Below the pieces are notes generated by a model. It worked only from the letters and a program-made list of their open reading frames with translations, searched no databases and was not told the DNA's origin. DNA of 64,000 nt, taken from Salinisphaera sp035690525. GTDB taxonomy: Bacteria > Pseudomonadota > Gammaproteobacteria > Nevskiales > Salinisphaeraceae. The position numbers were made by a program, and so were the translations under genes. Below, piece after piece: positions 1-8,065 of the stretch. The stretch spans positions 1 through 64,000 of the forward strand of contig NZ_DASSKM010000109.1 in NCBI RefSeq assembly GCF_035690525.1. Reading direction: 5' to 3'. Every line of letters begins with the position of its first letter. Position 1 is the first letter of the stretch.

Positions 1-2
1 GC

Positions 3-53
3 CGGGACGACGTTCTGATCGGCGGTACGCGTGTCGGCTACGAGTTTTATTAA
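3..53 (+). CDS. C-terminal end of a probable outer-membrane protein (partial)
   Basis: Only the last 16 codons are inside the window. In the frame starting at base 3 they read RDDVLIGGTRVGYEFY and end at TAA (51-53). Alternating polar and hydrophobic residues with a final aromatic residue are the usual signature of the last strand of an outer-membrane beta-barrel. A strong hairpin follows 10 bases later, which fits the end of a transcription unit. The family cannot be named from so short a tail, and it could also be chance coding. Confidence 0.4.
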   Translation, partial: RDDVLIGGTRVGYEFY

Positions 54-62
54 TGTGGCAAC

Positions 63-88
63 AAAACAGCCGAAAGATCGGCTGTTTT
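63..88 (+). terminator. Rho-independent terminator, 11-bp perfect stem
   Basis: AAAACAGCCGA (63-73) pairs perfectly with TCGGCTGTTTT (78-88) around a 4-base loop. The A-rich 5' arm and T-rich 3' arm let it work in both directions. It follows the partial gene ending at 53. Bases 89-182 hold no gene or motif that I can support. Confidence 0.8.
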
Positions 89-182
89 CAACGCCTCGCC
101 AAATCAAGGCCGGCGCATGTCCGGCCTGGATTTGACAAGGCTTCGCGGCTTGACGCCGCGGCGGCCCGCTTGCGCGGTCCGC

Positions 183-230
183 TTTATTAAGCCGATGGTC
201 GTTCATCTATTTTGATGCCGGCTTAATAAA
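183..230. repeat. Inverted repeat with 11-bp AT-rich arms
   Basis: TTTATTAAGCC (183-193) pairs with GGCTTAATAAA (220-230) around a 26-base loop. It lies directly beyond the merR terminator, between two converging transcripts. It may be a second terminator or a protein-binding dyad; the sequence does not decide. Confidence 0.5.
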
Positions 231-259
231 AAAAAGCCGCGCCGCTCATTGCGGCGGCT
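228..259 (-). terminator. Terminator of the merR-family gene
   Basis: Read on the minus strand, a GC-rich hairpin (arms around 251-259 and 235-245, loop AATGA, one small bulge) is followed by eight U residues (bases 228-235). The 5' arm overlaps the last codons of the regulator gene, so gene end and terminator are merged. Confidence 0.75.
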
Positions 260-653
260 GGCTGTCTGCCAGGGCGGCGAGAATGCCGCACTCGTTCACC
301 GGGTGATCGCCGTTGCAGGCACGTTGCAAGCGCTGCAAACGCTCTTCGAGCATGCGCAACTGCGCGATGCGCCCCTGGATCGAGCGAACCTGTTCGGCCA
401 GCAACGTGTCGACGGCCTCACAGGGTTCGTGCGGGTGGTCGGCCAGGCGCAGCAGATCGCGCACCGAGGCGATGGAAAAGCCGAGCTCGCGGGCCCGGTT
501 GACGAAGGCGAGGCGCTCGACGTCGGCGGCGTCGTAGTAGCGATAGCCGTTATCGCCCCGCCGCGCCGGGGCCAGCAGCCCCACGCGCTCGTAGTAGCGG
601 ACGGTGGAGGCCGAGCACGCGGCGGCGCGCGCCGCGTCGGCGATTGTAAGCAT
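246..653 (-). CDS. MerR-family metal-responsive regulator (CadR/PbrR-like)
   Basis: The 135-residue protein starts at the ATG at 651-653; the longer open frame upstream is antisense to the transporter gene and is not used. Residues 1-70 form the winged-helix MerR domain (STVRYYERVGLL, NGYRYYD), followed by a dimerisation helix. Cysteines at 13, 78, 113 and 122 match the spacing of the CadR/PbrR group, where three of them bind Cd, Pb or Zn. Known relatives twist an over-spaced promoter when metal binds. It is divergent from a cation-diffusion transporter with a MerR-type operator between them, so it probably controls that gene. The exact metal is inferred only. Confidence 0.88.
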   Translation of the reverse strand: MLTIADAARAAACSASTVRYYERVGLLAPARRGDNGYRYYDAADVERLAFVNRARELGFSIASVRDLLRLADHPHEPCEAVDTLLAEQVRSIQGRIAQLRMLEERLQRLQRACNGDHPVNECGILAALADSQPPQ

Positions 654-667
654 AATATTTTCCGTCG

Positions 668-699
668 TTGACCTTGAAGCGACTTTAGGGTTGAGCCTA
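668..699 (+). promoter_or_regulatory. MerR-type operator/promoter for the CDF transporter
   Basis: A -35 element TTGACC (668-673) is followed by an imperfect dyad, ACCTTGAAG (671-679) against CTTTAGGGT (683-691), with 7 of 9 positions pairing. The dyad lies where MerR-family operators lie, in a long 19-20 base spacer. The -10 that follows (about 693-699) is weak. The arrangement points toward the transporter. Confidence 0.65.
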
Positions 700-725
700 T
701 AGCAATTCAATACCCGTAGCGCCCG

Positions 726-1373
726 ATGCCCTGCTGCAACGAAAACGACGCCCACCTGCAACACGCGCGCGGCCGGCAGGCTCGCATGTTGTGGATCGTG
801 CTCGCGATCAACGCCGGCATGTTCGCGGTCGAATTCGGCGCCGGCTGGCTGGCCTCGTCCACCGCGCTGATGGGCGATTCGCTGGACATGCTCGGCGATG
901 CCCTGGTCTATGGCCTGAGCCTGTTCGTGGTAGCTAGAAGCGGGCACTGGAAGGCGCTGTCGGCCGGCGTCAAGGGCTTGTTCATGCTGGGTTTCGGGCT
1001 GCTCGTTTTGGGCGAGGCGGCGGCCGAGGCGATCGCCGGCCAGGCCCCGCAGGTCGGCGTCATGGCCGCGGTCGGCGGGCTCGCGCTGATCGCCAATCTC
1101 GTGTGTCTGGCGCTGCTGACCCGCCACCGCGACGACGACGTGAACATGCGCTCGTCGTGGATCTGCTCGCGCAACGACCTGTTCGCGAACGTCGGCGTGC
1201 TGGGGGCCGCGGCGCTGGTGGCGCTCTCCGGCAGCCTCTGGCCGGACATCGCCGTCGGGATCATCATCGCCGGGTTGTTTCTGCACTCGGCGATCGGCGT
1301 CCTGCGCGATGCCCGCGCGAACTGGTCGCAGCCCACTGCCTCGCTCAGCGAACCGCAGGCCGGATACCGCTAG
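726..1373 (+). CDS. Small cation diffusion facilitator (CDF) transporter
   Basis: This 215-residue membrane protein has about six hydrophobic segments. The CDF signatures are visible: DSLDMLGDAL in TM2 carries a Dx3D metal site and SRNDLFANVGV in TM5 carries the matching Asn-Asp. It lacks the C-terminal cytoplasmic domain of longer CzcD/ZitB proteins; short forms of this kind are often found beside MerR regulators. It would export divalent heavy metals (Zn, Cd or Pb) from the cytoplasm in exchange for protons. The ATG at 726 follows the metal-responsive promoter. A second, broken CDF gene follows 22 bases downstream. Confidence 0.85.
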   Translation: MPCCNENDAHLQHARGRQARMLWIVLAINAGMFAVEFGAGWLASSTALMGDSLDMLGDALVYGLSLFVVARSGHWKALSAGVKGLFMLGFGLLVLGEAAAEAIAGQAPQVGVMAAVGGLALIANLVCLALLTRHRDDDVNMRSSWICSRNDLFANVGVLGAAALVALSGSLWPDIAVGIIIAGLFLHSAIGVLRDARANWSQPTASLSEPQAGYR

Positions 1374-1395
1374 TGCGGCAACAGGAGCTTTTGCC

Positions 1396-1912
1396 ATGAG
1401 CCATGATCACAACCAGGGTGATCACGACCACCACGACCACAGCCACACCGTTTCAGCCGACGCGGGCCGGCGCTATTTGTTCATTGCGCTGGGGCTGCTG
1501 ACGGCGTTCATGATCGTCGAGGTCGTCGTCGGTATTATCGCGCAGTCGCTGGCCCTGATCACCGACGCCGGCGCCATCGCCCTGGCGCTGGTCGCCATGC
1601 GCCTGGCCCGCCGCCCTGCGTCCGGGCGTTTCACCTTAGGCCTCAAACGGGTGGAAATCCTCAGCGCGCAGGCCAACGGCTTGACGTTACTGCTGCTGGC
1701 GCTGTGGTTCATCGTCGAGGCGGTCATGCGGCTGATCGAGCCGCCCCCGGCGTGCTCGGCGCCAACGATCTGCACGTCTGGGAAGTGACGTCCGGCATGG
1801 CCTGCCTGTCCGCCGAGATTCTCGTGGGCGCGCACGCCGACTGCCACGCCATTCGGCGGTCGATGCAGGCCATGCTGCGCGAGCGCTTCGCCATTGAGCG
1901 CAGCACACTATA
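1396..1912 (+). pseudogene. Decayed CzcD/DmeF-type CDF transporter gene
   Basis: The ATG at 1396 begins a His-rich N-terminus (HDHNQGDHDHHDHSH) and a normal TM1-TM4 region typical of CzcD. Two lesions are visible. After LITDAG the usual HMLTDA-like segment, which holds the TM2 metal ligands, is missing in frame. After RLIEPPP (about 1741-1751) most of the rest of the gene is gone and the frame shifts. In another frame the normal CzcD C-terminus resumes (NDLHVWEVTSGM through FAIERSTL) and stops at 1910-1912. About 100 residues appear deleted at the second site. It cannot make a working transporter and was probably once co-transcribed with the small CDF gene. Confidence 0.85.
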
Positions 1913-2062
1913 GACCGATCATGTCTCCGACGGTTCCGAACAAACGGGCCGTCCGGAAGGCCCCGGCGATTCTTGCGTGTTCGCCGGCTCCGGCCCATAG
2001 ATGGGCCCATTAAATGGACCAGTAAGCGAAACACGGCGTACGTCAAAAAGAAAGCGAACGAC

Positions 2063-2464
2063 ATGCATTTTATCGATAACAAAGCCTTGGGCCAGTTGGT
2101 GCTGCGGCTGGCCGTAGGGGGCCTGGTTCTGTTTCATGGCGTGAGCAAAGTCGCGCACCCCGGCGCGTTGGAATTCATCCAGAGGCAGTTGACCGGCGCC
2201 AATCTGCCGGAGATGCTGAGCTACGGCGTCTACGTGGGCGAGGTGATCGGGCCGCTATTGATCCTGCTTGGTGTATTCAGCCGCGTCGGCGGCCTGCTGG
2301 TGGCGATCAACATGCTGTTCGCGCTGTATCTGGTGCATCTGGGCCAGATTTTCGCGCTGAGCGACCAGGGCGGCTGGGCCATCGAACTGCAGGTGTCCTA
2401 CCTGCTCGGCGGCGTGGCGATCCTGTTTCTGGGTAGCGGGCGGCTGGCGATGCGGCCGGACTAG
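2063..2464 (+). CDS. DoxX family membrane protein
   Basis: The protein has 133 residues with four hydrophobic helices. FHGVSKVAHPGALEF near the start and the overall layout (conserved GxxLFHG, GELIGxLLLL-like segment) match the DoxX family. Members are small inner-membrane proteins, some linked to oxidative stress or thiosulfate metabolism; the role here is unknown. The ATG at 2063 was chosen because the hydrophobic domain starts right after it; the frame is open further upstream but reads non-membrane sequence. It stands alone between the metal locus and ilvD. Confidence 0.82.
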   Translation: MHFIDNKALGQLVLRLAVGGLVLFHGVSKVAHPGALEFIQRQLTGANLPEMLSYGVYVGEVIGPLLILLGVFSRVGGLLVAINMLFALYLVHLGQIFALSDQGGWAIELQVSYLLGGVAILFLGSGRLAMRPD

Positions 2465-2479
2465 GGGCTGCGGCCCCTA
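2462..2479 (+). terminator. Short GC hairpin overlapping the doxX stop codon
   Basis: TAGGGGC (2462-2468) pairs with GCCCCTA (2473-2479) around TGCG. No T-run follows, so termination is uncertain. The rest of 2480-2744 shows no gene. Confidence 0.35.
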
Positions 2480-2662
2480 AAGTTCAGCCAATGGTTATCG
2501 GCGCTTCCCAATCGAGTTATCGCGGTCCGGCGTATGGCCCACCGATAGAGTCCTCCATAGCCTGAATCCTTTCGCGTTTTTATAGCGGCCCTGCCCCGCG
2601 ACTCGCCGCGGGCGCTTTGGCGATGGGGTTCCAAAGAGGACAGGCGTCAGCGCTACGTTGGG

Positions 2663-2693
2663 CCGTCCTCGCGGTTTCGCGCCGCGAGGACGG
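2663..2693. repeat. 12-bp perfect hairpin downstream of ilvD
   Basis: CCGTCCTCGCGG (2663-2674) and CCGCGAGGACGG (2682-2693) are perfectly complementary around a 7-base loop. It lies about 50 bases past the ilvD stop on the minus strand. There is no U-run on either side, so it may be an mRNA 3'-end stabiliser rather than an intrinsic terminator. Confidence 0.55.
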
Positions 2694-2744
2694 CGCCTCG
2701 GTAATAATCAGACACACGATCGGCGACCCGATCGCCAGCCGCGG

Positions 2745-4454
2745 CTATACGGGAGGCTGATCGGTAACCGCGCCCGTGGCCGCGCTGCCGACCAGGCGCA
2801 TGTACTTGGCCAACACACCGCGCGTCGCGTTCGGCGGGCGCGGCGCCCAGGCGGCGCGGCGGCGCTGCAACTCGTCGTCGTCGACATGCAGGTGCAGCTT
2901 GCGCTCGCGGGCATCGATGGTGATGGTGTCGCCTTCGACGACCAGTGCGATGCCGCCGCCGACCGCGGCTTCCGGCGCCACATGGCCGACCACCATGCCG
3001 TAGGTGCCGCCGGAAAAGCGCCCGTCGGTGATCAGGCCGACTTTTTCGCCCAGGCCCCGGCCGATCAGCGCCGAGGTCGGCGACAGCATCTCGCGCATGC
3101 CGGGCCCGCCCTTCGGTCCTTCGTAGCGGATCACCACCACGTCGCCTGCCACGATCGATCCGTCGAGAATCGCGGCCATGGCCGCTTCTTCGGAATCGAA
3201 CACACGCGCCGGTCCGGTAATCGCCGGATTTTTCAGCCCGGTGATCTTGGCGACCGCGCCCTCCTCGGCGAGATTGCCGCGCAGGATCGCCAGATGCCCG
3301 GACTTATAGAGCGCTTGGTCCATCGGCAAGATCACTTTCTGCCCGGCCGGCGGCTGATCCGGCACGTCGACCAGCGTTTCGGCCAGCGTCTGGCCGGTGA
3401 TGGTCGGCGTGTCGCCGTGTAGCAGCCCGGCGTTCAGCAGCATTTTCATGACCTGCGGAATACCGCCGGCGGCGTGCAACTGGGTCACAACGAACCTTCC
3501 CGAGGGTTTGAGATCGCAGAACACCGGCACCTTGGCGCGAATACGCTCGAAATCGTCGAGCGTGAGGTCGACCTCGGCGGCCTGGGCGATCGCCAACAGG
3601 TGCAGCACGGCGTTGGTGGAGCCGCCGACCGCCATCATCAGCGTGATCGCGTTCTCGAACGCTTTTCGGGTCAGCAGGTCGCGCGGCTTGATGTCCTTTT
3701 CGATCGCTTGGATCAGTACGCGCGCGGATTCAGCCGCGCTTTCGGTTTTTTCGCCGTCCTCGGCCGCCATGGTGGACGAATAAGCCAGGCTCATGCCCAT
3801 CGCCTCGAAGGCCGAGGACATGCTGTTGGCGGTGTACATGCCGCCACAGGAGCCGACGCCCGGGCATGCCGCGCATTCGACCCGGTGCAGACGCTCGCCG
3901 TCGATCTGGCCGGCCGCGTACTGCCCCACCGCCTCGAACGCCGAAACCAGGTTGAGGTCTTCGCCGTCGAGGTGGCCCGGCTTGATCGTGCCGCCGTAGA
4001 CGAAGATCGCCGGCACGTTCATGCGCGCGATGCCGATCATCGCACCCGGCATATTCTTGTCGCAGCCGCCGATCGCCATCACGCCGTCCATCGCTTCGGC
4101 CTGAACCGCGGTCTCGACCGCATCGGCGATCACTTCGCGCGAGACCAGCGAATATTTCATCCCCGGCGTGCCCATCGAGATGCCGTCGGACACGGTGGGC
4201 GTGCCGAAGACCTGGGACTTGGCGCCGCCGCTCTCCAGCGTTTGCTCGGCGCGCTCGGCGAGCACGTTCAGGCCCATGTTGCAGGGCGTGATCGTCGAAT
4301 AGCCGTTGGCGATGCCGACGATGGGCTTGTTGAAGTCCTCGTCGGTATAACCCATCGCGCGCAACATCGCGCGGTTGGGCGCACGCGCCGTACCCTGGGT
4401 GATCACCCGGCTACGACGCGGGCCGGGTTGGGACTGGTTCTCGTCGGCGGCCAT
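2745..4454 (-). CDS. ilvD: Dihydroxy-acid dehydratase
   Basis: IlvD dehydrates 2,3-dihydroxy-3-methyl acids to 2-oxo acids in valine, isoleucine and pantothenate synthesis in the cytoplasm. From the ATG at 4452-4454 (GAGAG upstream) the protein has 569 residues; an ATG ten codons earlier is possible. Three cysteines likely bind the Fe-S cluster: C58 (TPCNMGL), C131 (GGCDKNMPG) and C203 (GSCGGMYTA). That three-cysteine pattern and the shorter length fit the oxygen-tolerant [2Fe-2S] type rather than the 616-residue E. coli [4Fe-4S] enzyme. The cluster type is inferred from the pattern. No other branched-chain gene is adjacent. Confidence 0.95.
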   Translation of the reverse strand: MAADENQSQPGPRRSRVITQGTARAPNRAMLRAMGYTDEDFNKPIVGIANGYSTITPCNMGLNVLAERAEQTLESGGAKSQVFGTPTVSDGISMGTPGMKYSLVSREVIADAVETAVQAEAMDGVMAIGGCDKNMPGAMIGIARMNVPAIFVYGGTIKPGHLDGEDLNLVSAFEAVGQYAAGQIDGERLHRVECAACPGVGSCGGMYTANSMSSAFEAMGMSLAYSSTMAAEDGEKTESAAESARVLIQAIEKDIKPRDLLTRKAFENAITLMMAVGGSTNAVLHLLAIAQAAEVDLTLDDFERIRAKVPVFCDLKPSGRFVVTQLHAAGGIPQVMKMLLNAGLLHGDTPTITGQTLAETLVDVPDQPPAGQKVILPMDQALYKSGHLAILRGNLAEEGAVAKITGLKNPAITGPARVFDSEEAAMAAILDGSIVAGDVVVIRYEGPKGGPGMREMLSPTSALIGRGLGEKVGLITDGRFSGGTYGMVVGHVAPEAAVGGGIALVVEGDTITIDARERKLHLHVDDDELQRRRAAWAPRPPNATRGVLAKYMRLVGSAATGAVTDQPPV

Positions 4455-4510
4455 GATCGCTCTCACTGACAAATGGCCGGCCATTATGCAGCCGCGCCTG
4501 CATCATGCAC

Positions 4511-4537
4511 AAAAAAAACGGCGCCCGGGGGCGCCGT
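4511..4537 (-). terminator. Rho-independent terminator of the peroxiredoxin gene
   Basis: On the minus strand an 8-bp GC stem (ACGGCGCC at 4518-4525 with GGCGCCGT at 4530-4537, 4-base loop) is followed by eight U residues (4511-4518 on the plus strand are A). It ends the gene that stops at 4562 and insulates ilvD. Confidence 0.88.
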
Positions 4538-4561
4538 CGCGGTGCATAGCCGGTCAGCCGA

Positions 4562-5197
4562 TCAGCGGTTCGGCTGCTTGGTCATGCGCAGATAAGGCTT
4601 GAGTTCGTTCCAGCCGTCGGGGAACTGCTGTTTTGCCTCGTCCTCCGACAGTGAAGGCAAAATAACCACGTCATCGCCATCCTGCCAATCCGACGGCGTG
4701 CTGATCTTATGGTTGTCGGTCAGTTGCAGGGCATCGATGGTGCGCAGAACCTCGGAGAAATTCCGGCCGACGCTTTTAGGATATGTGAGCATCGTCCGGA
4801 TCTTTTTGTTCGGGTCGATCAGGAACACGGTCCGCACCGGCGAGGTGTCGCCCTCGTTGGGGTGAATCATGCCGTATAGCTCAGCTACTTTGCGCTCGGT
4901 ATCGCCGATGATAGGAAAGTTCGGCGCGCAACCCATCGCATCGCCGATATCCGCGGACCAGGCCTTATGATCTTCCACGGAGTCGACAGAGATCACGATG
5001 GCCTTTGCATTACGCTTGGCAAACTCCTCCTTGAGCTTACCCACAGCGCCGAGCTCGGTGGTGCAGACCGGCGTGAAATCCGCGGGATGCGACATCAGCA
5101 CGCCCCAGCCATCGCCGAGCCACTGGTGGAAATCGATCTCGCCTTCGGTGGTGTCGGCGGTGAAGTTCGGCGCAGTATCACCCAGTCTTAGACCCAT
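4562..5197 (-). CDS. 1-Cys peroxiredoxin (Prx6 type, AhpC/TSA family)
   Basis: A 211-residue cytoplasmic thiol peroxidase that reduces peroxides. The peroxidatic cysteine is C45 in ADFTPVCTTE. The long C-terminal domain (DNHKISTPSDWQDGDD and beyond) is the Prx6 form, with no canonical resolving cysteine. The start is the ATG at 5195-5197, which has an AGGAGAG ribosome site 3-9 bases upstream. The open frame continues upstream but is not conserved-looking. Monocistronic, with its own terminator. Confidence 0.93.
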   Translation of the reverse strand: MGLRLGDTAPNFTADTTEGEIDFHQWLGDGWGVLMSHPADFTPVCTTELGAVGKLKEEFAKRNAKAIVISVDSVEDHKAWSADIGDAMGCAPNFPIIGDTERKVAELYGMIHPNEGDTSPVRTVFLIDPNKKIRTMLTYPKSVGRNFSEVLRTIDALQLTDNHKISTPSDWQDGDDVVILPSLSEDEAKQQFPDGWNELKPYLRMTKQPNR

Positions 5198-5331
5198 GAT
5201 GCTCTCCTTTTTTCTTGCGGGGACGCAATTGTAGCAGCGAACGCCGGCGATCACGGGGCGACCATCGACCGCCGGCAACAGCTGGTATATGGTCATCAAG
5301 CATTGCCGATACAAGATCGCGAGTCGAGGCC

Positions 5332-5664
5332 ATGAGCAACCCAGCCGACCAGGAGGCGGTCGTCGTCTATGTCACCGCGCCCGAGCGCGAGACCGCGCGC
5401 GCCATCGCCTCGGCGCTGGTCGAGAACCGCGAGGCGGCCTGCGTGAACATCGTGGCCGGCGTGGAGTCGGTCTATCGCTGGCAGGGCGAGATCGAGGTCG
5501 ACGATGAACTGCTGCTGGTGATCAAGACCCGCGCCGCCCGACTCGCCGCGATCGACGCCCGGCTCGCCGAACTGCACCCGGACGAGGTCCCCGAGCGCAT
5601 CACGCTGCCGATCACCGACGGCTCGCCCGCTTATCTGGATTGGTTGCTCGAACAGACCGGGTGA
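5332..5664 (+). CDS. cutA: Divalent-ion tolerance protein CutA
   Basis: A 110-residue protein with the full CutA1 fold signatures: AACVNIV (C37), SVYRWQGEIE, ELLLVIKTR and HPDEVPE. CutA1 proteins are cytoplasmic trimers historically linked to copper or divalent-ion tolerance; the biochemical role is unsettled. The ATG at 5332 gives the standard length. In many gammaproteobacteria cutA is followed by dsbD, aroQ and accB; here accB follows after 259 bases with dsbD and aroQ absent. Confidence 0.93.
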   Translation: MSNPADQEAVVVYVTAPERETARAIASALVENREAACVNIVAGVESVYRWQGEIEVDDELLLVIKTRAARLAAIDARLAELHPDEVPERITLPITDGSPAYLDWLLEQTG

Positions 5665-5923
5665 TGCGCATGTGGCCGCGCGCCGTGCCGGCGGCGCTGG
5701 AACATGCTGTGATCACGCCAGACAAAATGCTCGAACGTCGGCGAATATTCGATTATAAGGTGGCGAACGGCGGCGATCGGCCTTGCGCCAGTTGTATCGC
5801 GCCGAGCCATGCGGCACACTTGTCCCAGACACACGCGGGACGAGCAACGGCAGCCGTTTTCGCCTTGGTCCGGTCGCTGACTCGGCCGGCTCGCCGCGCC
5901 CGACAGGAGCGAACCGACACGCC
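5665..5923 (+). other. Intergenic region cutA-accB, presumed accBC promoter
   Basis: No gene is supported here and I found no aroQ or dsbD remnant. It must hold the accBC promoter unless transcription reads through from cutA, but I see no convincing -35/-10 pair. An AGGAG motif lies at about 5904-5908, rather far from the accB ATG. Confidence 0.4.
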
Positions 5924-6400
5924 ATGGATATCCGCAAACTCAAAAAACTAATCGAGCTGGTCGAGGACTCCGGCATCGCCGAGCTGGAGATCACCGAAGG
6001 CGAGGAGTCGGTCCGCATCGGCCGCTATCCGCCGGCGGCAAGCCAGCCCAGCGCGCCGCCCACGGCTTATATGGCGGCCCCGCCGCAGGCCCCGATGGGT
6101 ACTGGCACGGCGCCAGCGGCCGACTCGTCGCCCGCCTCGGCCGGCGACGGCGAAGCCGCCGTGGAGGGTCATACCATCCGCTCGCCGATGGTCGGCACCT
6201 TCTACCGCGCGCCGGCCCCCGACGCCAAGGCCTTCGTCGACATCGGCGACAGCGTCGGCCCGAACGACACGGTATGCATCATCGAGGCGATGAAGATGCT
6301 CAATCAGATCGAGGCCGAGATATCCGGCACGGTCGGCGAGATCCTGGTCGAGAACGGTCAGCCGGTCGAATACGATCAGCCGCTGTTCGTGATCAAGTGA
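5924..6400 (+). CDS. accB: Biotin carboxyl carrier protein of acetyl-CoA carboxylase
   Basis: AccB carries the biotin shuttled between biotin carboxylase and carboxyltransferase in the first step of fatty-acid synthesis. The 158 residues comprise an N-terminal helical part (1-35), a Pro/Ala-rich flexible linker (36-80) and the biotinyl domain (81-158). The biotinylated lysine is K124 in the EAMKM motif, and the biotinyl domain opens with RSPMVGTFYR. It is co-directional with accC, 133 bases downstream. Confidence 0.97.
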   Translation: MDIRKLKKLIELVEDSGIAELEITEGEESVRIGRYPPAASQPSAPPTAYMAAPPQAPMGTGTAPAADSSPASAGDGEAAVEGHTIRSPMVGTFYRAPAPDAKAFVDIGDSVGPNDTVCIIEAMKMLNQIEAEISGTVGEILVENGQPVEYDQPLFVIK

Positions 6401-6533
6401 TGACGCGGCGCGGCCCGATATCCGCGCGCTACCCGCGGCATCGCCCGCGGGCATACGGCTACGCCCCCAACAAACTCGCGTCGGCGCGCGGTCGCAGCCC
6501 GATCCGCGCGACGACCTGACCCGAGGTTCACCC

Positions 6534-7889
6534 ATGCTGGACAAGGTTCTCATCGCCAACCGCGGCGAAATCGCGCTGCGTATCCTGCGCGCCTGTCGTC
6601 AGCTCGATATTCCCGTGATCGCCGCGTATTCGACCGCCGATCGCGATCAGAAACACGTGCTGCTGGCCGAGGAAGCGGTCTGTATCGGCCCGCCGTCGGC
6701 CACGGCCAGCTATCTGAACATGGCCGTGCTCATGAGCACGGCCGAGGTTGCCGGCGCTTCCGCAATCCATCCCGGTTACGGCTTTTTGTCGGAAAACGCC
6801 GATTTCGCCGAATCGGTCGAGCAGTCCGGCTTCACCTTCATCGGCCCCAGGGCCGAGACCATCCGCCTGATGGGCGACAAGACATCGGCAATCCAGGAAA
6901 TGATGGCCGCCGGCGTGCCCTGCGTGCCCGGTTCGGGCAAACCGCTGACCGCCGACGATATCGAAAACCGCGAGATCGCCGAGCGCATCGGCTACCCGGT
7001 GATCATCAAGGCCGTGGGCGGCGGCGGCGGTCGCGGCATGCACGTGGTCTACGAAGCCGACGATCTGGCCGGCGCGGTCGACATGGCGCGCCGCGAAGCC
7101 GCCAGCGCCTTCGGCAATCCGCAGGTGTACATGGAGAAATACCTGGAGCTGCCGCGCCACGTGGAAGTCCAGGTGCTGTGCGACACGCACGGCAACGCCA
7201 TCCACCTCGGCGAGCGCGATTGTTCGCCGCAGCGCCGCCACCAGAAAGTGGTCGAGGAGTCACCCGCGCCGGGCATCACGCCCGAGCAGCGTGAACAGAT
7301 CGGCAGCCTGTGCGTCGAGGCCTGCAAACGGATCGACTATCGCGGCGCGGGCACGTTCGAATTTCTGTACGAGAACGGCGAGTTCCATTTCATCGAAATG
7401 AACACGCGTATCCAGGTCGAGCATCCGGTGACCGAAATGGTGACCGGCGTGGACCTGGTCGCCGAACAGCTACGCGTGGCCGCCGGCGAGAAACTGCGCT
7501 ATACCCAGGACGATATCGTGCTGCGCGGGCACGCGATCGAATGCCGCGTCAACGCCGAACACCCGGAAACGTTTGCGCCCTCGCCCGGCAAGATCACGCA
7601 GTACCACGCCCCGGGCGGGCCCGGCATCCGCATGGACAGCCATATGTACACCGGCTATACGGTACCGCCCTACTACGACTCGCTGATCGGCAAGCTAATC
7701 GCCCACGGCGATACCCGCGATGCCGCACGGGCCCGTATGGATATGGCGCTGTCGGAGATGGTCGTCGAGGGCATCCATACCAATCTAGCGCTGCACGAAT
7801 GGATCATGAACGATCCGAGCTTCGCGGCCGGCGGGGTCTCGATTCACTGGCTGGAGAAGAAGATCCGCGAGCGTCTGGGCAAGGGCTAA
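6534..7889 (+). CDS. accC: Biotin carboxylase subunit of acetyl-CoA carboxylase
   Basis: A 451-residue ATP-grasp enzyme that carboxylates biotin on AccB using bicarbonate and ATP. Signatures run in order: LIANRGEIALRI (start of the pre-ATP-grasp domain), GYGFLSENADFA, the glycine-rich ATP loop KAVGGGGGRGMHVV, HLGERDCSPQRRHQKVVEE and EMNTRIQVEHPVTE. Length equals the family norm. The TAA stop (7887-7889) abuts a family-A palindromic repeat. Confidence 0.97.
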   Translation: MLDKVLIANRGEIALRILRACRQLDIPVIAAYSTADRDQKHVLLAEEAVCIGPPSATASYLNMAVLMSTAEVAGASAIHPGYGFLSENADFAESVEQSGFTFIGPRAETIRLMGDKTSAIQEMMAAGVPCVPGSGKPLTADDIENREIAERIGYPVIIKAVGGGGGRGMHVVYEADDLAGAVDMARREAASAFGNPQVYMEKYLELPRHVEVQVLCDTHGNAIHLGERDCSPQRRHQKVVEESPAPGITPEQREQIGSLCVEACKRIDYRGAGTFEFLYENGEFHFIEMNTRIQVEHPVTEMVTGVDLVAEQLRVAAGEKLRYTQDDIVLRGHAIECRVNAEHPETFAPSPGKITQYHAPGGPGIRMDSHMYTGYTVPPYYDSLIGKLIAHGDTRDAARARMDMALSEMVVEGIHTNLALHEWIMNDPSFAAGGVSIHWLEKKIRERLGKG

Positions 7890-8055
7890 TACCAACCTGT
7901 AGAAAAGACACAAAGGAAAACGAAAACAGTCCGCAAATGAACGCGGAAAAACGCAAACGAAAACGAATTTTCTTTATTTTGCGTGCATCGGCGTTTATTT
8001 GCGGACTTGCTCTTTTTCTTATCGGCTATCGTTACATCATTATCACGGTTGGTAT
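7889..8055. repeat. Family-A palindromic repeat, copy A1
   Basis: A 167-bp AT-rich element bounded by the perfect inverted ends ATACCAACC (7889-7897) and GGTTGGTAT (8047-8055). Inside is a second inverted pair, GTCCGCAAATGAACGC against GCGTTTATTTGCGGAC, 15 of 16 pairing. Its base composition is far more AT-rich than the flanking genes. It starts inside the accC stop codon and ends 10 bases before the prmA ATG. It has no transposase and no credible gene. It is very similar to copy A3 at 41309-41478. Confidence 0.85.
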
Positions 8056-8065
8056 AAAGCCCACG

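Noticed and set aside
654..1397. N-terminal extension of the MerR gene to 383 codons
   Set aside because: The extra part is antisense to the CDF transporter gene and has no MerR features; the HTH starts right at the ATG at 651-653.
7889..8055. A small membrane peptide encoded inside repeat A1 (FILRASAFICGLALFLIGYR)
   Set aside because: It is in frame with prmA by chance, has no ribosome site, and the palindromic structure rather than the codons is conserved between copies.
8047..8058. GGTTGGTATAAA at the end of repeat A1 as another NanR-type operator
   Set aside because: The shared part is only the repeat end; it recurs with the element at other sites and lacks the AACAGG half of the motif.
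7310..8065. N-terminal extension of prmA reading through repeat A1 and antisense-like frame of accC
   Set aside because: PrmA homology starts at the ATG at 8066; the upstream codons overlap accC in another frame and the palindromic repeat.
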